Assembly (NCBI GenBank): GCA_009781005.1
Contig: WQYX01000048.1
Coordinates: 1-32,769 of the forward strand
Source of the DNA: Polyangiaceae bacterium
GTDB lineage: Bacteria; Myxococcota_A; Polyangia; Polyangiales; Polyangiaceae
DNA length: 32,769 nt
Direction of reading: 5' to 3'
The notes below the pieces were generated by a model. The model saw only the letters and a list, made by a program, of their open reading frames with translations, did no database searches and was not told the origin of the DNA. The first letter of the stretch is position 1. The number at the start of each line of letters is the position of its first letter. Of the stretch, positions 28,571-32,769 are shown piece by piece. A program made the position numbers and the translations under genes.

Positions 28571-31381
28571 ATGGCGATCCGCCGGCACTTCGCTGCCATT
28601 GTCGTTCTCTGCGCGCTTGGATTTGGGGGGTGTTCCCACACGATGCTCGCGAGATCGACCAATGCGAGCAACGCCCGCGTCGTCCCTCGGGAAGCGCCTC
28701 CACCCTCCGCCGATGTAGGGCCCCCGCTATCACAGGACGAGATCTGCACGCGGGCGCCCATCGCGCATGCTGCGAGCCTGCCCGGGAAAAAGCCGTTCAC
28801 CGATCTCGATCCGCAATGCGGCAACGAAGACGAGGACCATTTTTGCAACGCCGTTGCCAAGACGCCTGATCCGCAAGCAGCGTGCTACGTCACCAATGAC
28901 GACATCGCCCGCGCCGAGCGAGAGAGCCAGATGCAACGAGGCATGGCGGCGTCGACGTCGGCAGAGTGGGACGGTACGACGAGCCCGAAGTATCTCGAGC
29001 GCATCGATGCGCACTTGCACCTCACGCCGGAGGAGCACGACAAGCTCCGGAACAATCACTTCGTGGTGCTCGATCGGCTCGCGTTCACCGATTACGCGAG
29101 TGCGTTCCATACAATCTTCCAGGAGCAGCTTCCGCTCTTCGTCGGGGTCGATCCGATCCTCCACGCGGTCTATCGCGGCACCGAGTTCGCACTCGAGTAC
29201 GTCGAGCAAGAGCGCCTCGTTCCTGCGCTCGCATCGCTCCTGAAGAAGCTTCGTGCATCTCTTGTCGCATCGGCGGCAACGATGGACGCCGAAACCCGGG
29301 CAGACCTCGACATCTATCTCGGCGTGGCGGCGACTCTCGCGGATTCGAAGTTCAACGACTCCCGCGAATCGCAGTCCTCGCTCTCGTCGCTGAAGAACCC
29401 GGCGAGCGACGCGACGATCCGGGCGCTCCGCAAGAAGGCAACCGCCAATCGTGAACTGGAAACGGTCGCTCTCTTCGGTCGCGAGCGCATGATCGACTTC
29501 TCGCAGTTCGAGCCGCGCGGGCACTACACGGACGACTCGGAGCACGAGCCCTTATCGAACTACTTCATGGCGATGATGTGGCTCTCACGCCTGGAGCTGA
29601 ATCTGGTCTCGCGCTCATCGCGGAGCAGCAGCGTGCAGATCGATCCAAGCGAGACGCCGCGGGAGGTGAAAGACGCACTCGCGCTCTCAGAGCTCATCGA
29701 ACGCTCGGGCGCGTCGACGGAGCTTCGCGCATTCGATGAGATCTACTCAACCTTTGCCGGGCGCCGTGAGGACGTATCTCCAGCGAAGCTCCGCGCGCTG
29801 GCGAAAGCGAACGGCATAAGAGCTACGGACGCGTCGGCCGCGCCGAAGCTCAAAACGGCGATCGGCGAGGGTTTCAAGCGCACCGCACGCACGCACTTCA
29901 CGCCCGAGAATGCCCCTGATCTTCCGGTGATCTTCACGATGATGGGGCCGCGCATCGTCCCGGACGTGGCGCCGCTCACGCGCGTGGTCCACGACGAAGT
30001 CCCGGAGCGCAAGTGGCCCACGGCGGCCGACGTTGGTTACATCCTTGGCCATGATCGCGCTCGCGCGTTCATCGACGACTTCGAGGACTTCCCAGGCTTG
30101 CCCGACAAATTCAAAGCGGCACGCAAGGAGCTGCAGAAGAACGCGGCGGCATCGAAAGACATCTACGGCCTCTGGCTGCAATCGGTCCTGGCACTCGGGG
30201 CCCGGCCGCAAGGCGTGGTGCCGTCGTTCATGAAAACCGAAGCCTACGCCGATCACCGGCTCAACTCCGCCCTCGTCGGGTACGGGCAGATCCGGCACAC
30301 GTTCGTCCTGCTAGCGGCGCAGGCCTACGGCATGGTCGGCTGCGAGATCCCGGATGCGTACGTTGAGCCGTTACCCGCGGTGTTCGATGGGCTCCTCAAT
30401 CAGGTACGCACGATGAAGGCGCAGGCACGTGGTTGGAACGGTCTCGAGCGTGTGCTCGCCATGCTTGCCGGCATCGCGCACAACGAGACGAGCGGCCGCA
30501 TCCTCAGCGAACCCGAGCGACGCTGGCTCGCGATGGTCTCGGAGAACATTCCGATGGACGGGTTCGCCACGGGACAGCCGCCAAGGTATACCGGCTGGTA
30601 CTTCGATATGTTCGAAGATCGCGAGCGCGGCGCGACCAAGGCAACATCCTTCATCGCCGACTACCTCACGCTCACGGATGTAGAGCGAGTTCTTTACCTG
30701 GGCGCAGAAGGTCCGCGCCTTGCCGTCTTCATCGTCGACGCGGGCGGTGAGCCGCGGGCAATGGTCGGTCCGGTCGCGAAAGGATTCGAAGCAAACGCGC
30801 CCATCGCGGGACGTCTTTCGGACGACAAAGTCTTTGGCGACGGCACCACGAAGACCGCGCGCTGGCGTACGAGTTACGCCGTTGCGCCGCGCGCAGAGCC
30901 CGCGCTGGGACTCGAAGGGCAGATCGTCTCGTGCTACGAGGAGCCAAGGGCCCCTGACGGACCTGACGGACCGGTCGAGTGGCGGATCGCGATCCGGAGC
31001 ACGCGGGCGTCCGCCGGGCCAACAACGATCACGCTGCTTGATCATCACGCAGATCCATTGACGGCAAAGCTGACGATCGATGTCGATCGCGAGTGGAAGA
31101 TCGCGGTCTTCGACATGCCTCCGGAGCTCGCGAGGTCTCGCCTCGATGTCGAAGCGTTTCACCTCCGCATCGAAGATTTGGCGCGATCACGAACGGGGAC
31201 CGGCTCCTACGACTACACGAGTTCGCCGAGCGTCTTCGTTCGCGGCTACCACAGCGACGATAGCGACGACGACAGCAGCCATGACAGCGTTGAAGAGCGG
31301 ATGCCTACGCTGCCACATGGCATGGGTGCGTTTGCGATTGGCGTGTTGCCAAGCTCTGGGAGCAAAGACGCCGGACCTTGA
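28571..31381 (+). CDS. DUF3160-family lipoprotein
   Basis: 936 aa. Signal peptide with lipobox FGGC (Cys21). After a Pro-rich linker, from about residue 155, the sequence matches what I remember of DUF3160: NNHFVVLDRLAFTDYASAFHTIFQEQLPLFVGVDPILHAVYRG, then a long helical region with ALFGRERMIDFSQFEPRGHYT, YFMAMMWLSRLEL and MVGCEIPDAYVEPLP. This is followed by a beta-rich C-terminal part (FIVDAGGEPRAMVGPVAKGFE). The acidic patch YHSDDSDDDSSHDSVEER near the C-terminus is odd. The function is unknown; these are large exported proteins common in myxobacteria. ATG 28571 is fixed by the signal peptide. Five bases separate its stop from the MATE gene. Confidence 0.85.
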   Translation: MAIRRHFAAIVVLCALGFGGCSHTMLARSTNASNARVVPREAPPPSADVGPPLSQDEICTRAPIAHAASLPGKKPFTDLDPQCGNEDEDHFCNAVAKTPDPQAACYVTNDDIARAERESQMQRGMAASTSAEWDGTTSPKYLERIDAHLHLTPEEHDKLRNNHFVVLDRLAFTDYASAFHTIFQEQLPLFVGVDPILHAVYRGTEFALEYVEQERLVPALASLLKKLRASLVASAATMDAETRADLDIYLGVAATLADSKFNDSRESQSSLSSLKNPASDATIRALRKKATANRELETVALFGRERMIDFSQFEPRGHYTDDSEHEPLSNYFMAMMWLSRLELNLVSRSSRSSSVQIDPSETPREVKDALALSELIERSGASTELRAFDEIYSTFAGRREDVSPAKLRALAKANGIRATDASAAPKLKTAIGEGFKRTARTHFTPENAPDLPVIFTMMGPRIVPDVAPLTRVVHDEVPERKWPTAADVGYILGHDRARAFIDDFEDFPGLPDKFKAARKELQKNAAASKDIYGLWLQSVLALGARPQGVVPSFMKTEAYADHRLNSALVGYGQIRHTFVLLAAQAYGMVGCEIPDAYVEPLPAVFDGLLNQVRTMKAQARGWNGLERVLAMLAGIAHNETSGRILSEPERRWLAMVSENIPMDGFATGQPPRYTGWYFDMFEDRERGATKATSFIADYLTLTDVERVLYLGAEGPRLAVFIVDAGGEPRAMVGPVAKGFEANAPIAGRLSDDKVFGDGTTKTARWRTSYAVAPRAEPALGLEGQIVSCYEEPRAPDGPDGPVEWRIAIRSTRASAGPTTITLLDHHADPLTAKLTIDVDREWKIAVFDMPPELARSRLDVEAFHLRIEDLARSRTGTGSYDYTSSPSVFVRGYHSDDSDDDSSHDSVEERMPTLPHGMGAFAIGVLPSSGSKDAGP

Positions 31382-31386
31382 GCCCC

Positions 31387-32769
31387 ATGCCCGTCCCTTC
31401 CGGCGCGCCCGTGGCCCGCGCACAGAACCCCGGCGTGCGCCGTGAGCTTGGGCGCATCCTGTGGCTCGCGCTGCCGATCTCGCTCGCGCAATTCGGCCAG
31501 ATGCTCCTCGGCCTGGTCGACGTCGCGATTCTTGGTCACGTTTCGTCGACGGAGCTCGGCGGCGCGTCGATCGGCCGCGCCATCGGCTTCGTCTCCACGT
31601 CGCTCTGCATCGGCGTAGCCGCGGCACTCGAGCCTCTCGCCGCGCAAGCGGTGGGCGCCTCCGAAGAGCGCACGGCGTGGGAGGCCTTCACCGCGAGCCT
31701 TGGAGCCAGTGTCGCGGTGTGCCTGCCAGGCTGCATCCTCGCGATTCTCTCGACGTGGCTGCTCGAACCGCTCGGCATCGAGCGTGCGCTCATCGCACCG
31801 GCGCGCGCGTTTCTGGTGGCGCAGGTCCCGGGCCTGCTTTTCTTCGCGCTCTTTCTGTCCGCGAAAACGTACTTGCAAGCGCACGGACGCACGGCGCCCG
31901 CCCTGCTCGCCGCCGTGACTGCGAACGTCGTCAACGTCGTCGTGTGCAACGTGCTCGTGCGCGGATCGCTCGGCATCGGCACTTGGTCGCTCGGACTCGG
32001 AACACCGCCGCTCGGCGCGTTCGGTGCGGGCATTGCGAGTTCGATCGCGAGCTTCGTGCTCGCATCGTATGTCCTCGTCGCCGCGTTGCGCTTGCGCCCG
32101 CACAGCCGCGGAGTCACGAAAACACCTTACGGCGCGCGCTTGCGCAAGGTCGTGCGCATCGGCACGCCCATCAGCTTGCAGATCCTCGCCGAGATCGGCG
32201 TCTTTTCGCTCGTCGCCGTTCTGGCGGGACGGCTCGGTGCAGTCGCGGCATCCGCGCACTCGATCGCCGTGGGCCTCGCGAGCTTCGCGTTCATGGGCGT
32301 GCTCGGCGTGAGCGGTGCAACCGCGGTGCGCGTGGGTCACGCGATTGGCGAAGGTCGCTCACCTCGACAGAGCGGTCTCATCGGCATCGGCGTCGGCGCC
32401 ACGTTCATGGCTCTGTTCGGGATCGTGTTCCTTGCAATACCGGACTTTCTCATGAGCCTATTTACGAATGACGTTCATATCCGAGCGCTCGGCGTCACGC
32501 TCCTGCGCATCGCCGCAGCTTTCGAAATCTTCGACGGTGTGCAAGTCGTTGCCGCGGGCGCTCTGCGCGGCGCCGGCGACATTCACTACCCCTTCCTCGC
32601 CACCCTTGGCGCCCACTGGACCATCGGTTTTCCGCTCGCCCTCTTTCTCGCCTTTCACGCGGGGTGGGGGGCACCCGGACTATGGTGGGGTCTGCTCGTC
32701 GGACTCGTCCTCGTCGCCTTCCTCTTGACCGATCGCTTCCTCCGCATCTCCCGCGGCCTCATCAAGAGG
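31387..32769 (+). CDS. MATE-family efflux transporter (3' truncated by window)
   Basis: 461 codons are visible with no stop before the window end. It is a polytopic membrane protein with about 12 helices. MATE features include ILWLALPISLAQFGQMLLGLVDVAILGHVSSTELGGASIGR at the N-terminus, the mid-protein repeat ISLQILAEIGVFSLVAVLAGRLGAVAASAHSIAVGLASFAFM, GVSGATAVRVGHAIGEG, and AFEIFDGVQVVAAGALRGAGD in the C-terminal half. Such proteins export drugs or metabolites using Na+ or H+ gradients. It starts 5 bp after the DUF3160 lipoprotein, so the two are probably coupled. Nearly the whole family length is present; only the last residues should be missing. Confidence 0.92.
   Translation, partial: MPVPSGAPVARAQNPGVRRELGRILWLALPISLAQFGQMLLGLVDVAILGHVSSTELGGASIGRAIGFVSTSLCIGVAAALEPLAAQAVGASEERTAWEAFTASLGASVAVCLPGCILAILSTWLLEPLGIERALIAPARAFLVAQVPGLLFFALFLSAKTYLQAHGRTAPALLAAVTANVVNVVVCNVLVRGSLGIGTWSLGLGTPPLGAFGAGIASSIASFVLASYVLVAALRLRPHSRGVTKTPYGARLRKVVRIGTPISLQILAEIGVFSLVAVLAGRLGAVAASAHSIAVGLASFAFMGVLGVSGATAVRVGHAIGEGRSPRQSGLIGIGVGATFMALFGIVFLAIPDFLMSLFTNDVHIRALGVTLLRIAAAFEIFDGVQVVAAGALRGAGDIHYPFLATLGAHWTIGFPLALFLAFHAGWGAPGLWWGLLVGLVLVAFLLTDRFLRISRGLIKR

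Noticed and set aside
26964-28718. 584-codon plus-strand ORF opposite nuoG
   Set aside because: Antisense shadow of nuoG, which has all iron-sulfur motifs. Similar shadows opposite the kinase (9891-11516), S55 peptidase (11934-13523), propeller (13081-14529), sulfatase-like gene (22159-23202) and nuoH (25618-27333) were dropped for the same reason.
31246-32340. Minus-strand ORF opposite the MATE gene
   Set aside because: The plus strand is open to the window end with clear MATE sequence. The opposite frame is Arg/Glu/Asp/His-rich with no recognisable domain.
1-32769. tRNA, rRNA, transposase, integrase or phage genes
   Set aside because: None was recognised on either strand; the repeats are non-coding and any mobilising enzyme must lie elsewhere.

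Overview
The window is GC-rich, gene-dense and bacterial. It most resembles a myxobacterium of the Polyangia/Myxococcota type. The reasons are a Pkn-like Ser/Thr kinase with a C-terminal membrane anchor, an S55 peptidase paired with a secreted beta-propeller, a bactofilin, a DUF3160 lipoprotein, an unusual LptD, many lipoproteins, and intergenic spaces filled with hairpin repeats. The assignment is an inference from gene content; no rRNA or marker gene is present.

Layout. 1-366: repeats. 367-1236 (-): helical, possibly ferritin-like protein. 1753-8254 (+): tightly coupled cassette of NadE-like ligase, AsnB-type amidotransferase, acyl-AMP ligase, acyl carrier protein and two left-handed beta-helix acyltransferases. 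It probably makes an amidated or acylated group and transfers it to a glycan or small molecule. 8334-9109 (+): lower-GC cytochrome b561-like gene behind a leader with two strong inverted repeats. 9297-9461 (+): small basic protein. 9624-15225 (+): receptor kinase, S55 peptidase, beta-propeller/Fn3-like secreted protein. 15557-16477 (+): Cys-rich lipoprotein. 16495-19142 (-): AMIN-like exported protein followed by LptD (outer-membrane LPS assembly). 19235-20055 (+): bactofilin and a coupled lipoprotein. 20039-20698 (-): 3-methyladenine DNA glycosylase. 20725-21297 (+): unknown protein. 21417-24622 (-): glyoxalase II, sulfatase-like lipoprotein, lipoprotein. 24753-28436 (-): nuoG-nuoH-nuoI of respiratory complex I. 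28571-32769 (+): DUF3160 lipoprotein and a MATE transporter cut by the window end.

The most striking content is non-coding. At least four families of 110-195 bp elements, each an imperfect full-length palindrome, fill the gaps between genes and mostly touch or overlap stop codons. Family 1 (GACCGCTTTC ends) has four complete copies and two fragments. Family 2 (TTAGAGCGTG ends, CGTAC-TTTTC-GTACG tip) has two complete copies and two fragments. Families 3 and 4 occur once each, plus a 12-bp family-3 scrap. One family-1 copy carries matching changes in both arms. A ~52-bp two-hairpin module is inserted in one member of family 1 and one member of family 2, so the module seems to move independently of its hosts. 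No transposase is visible in the window.
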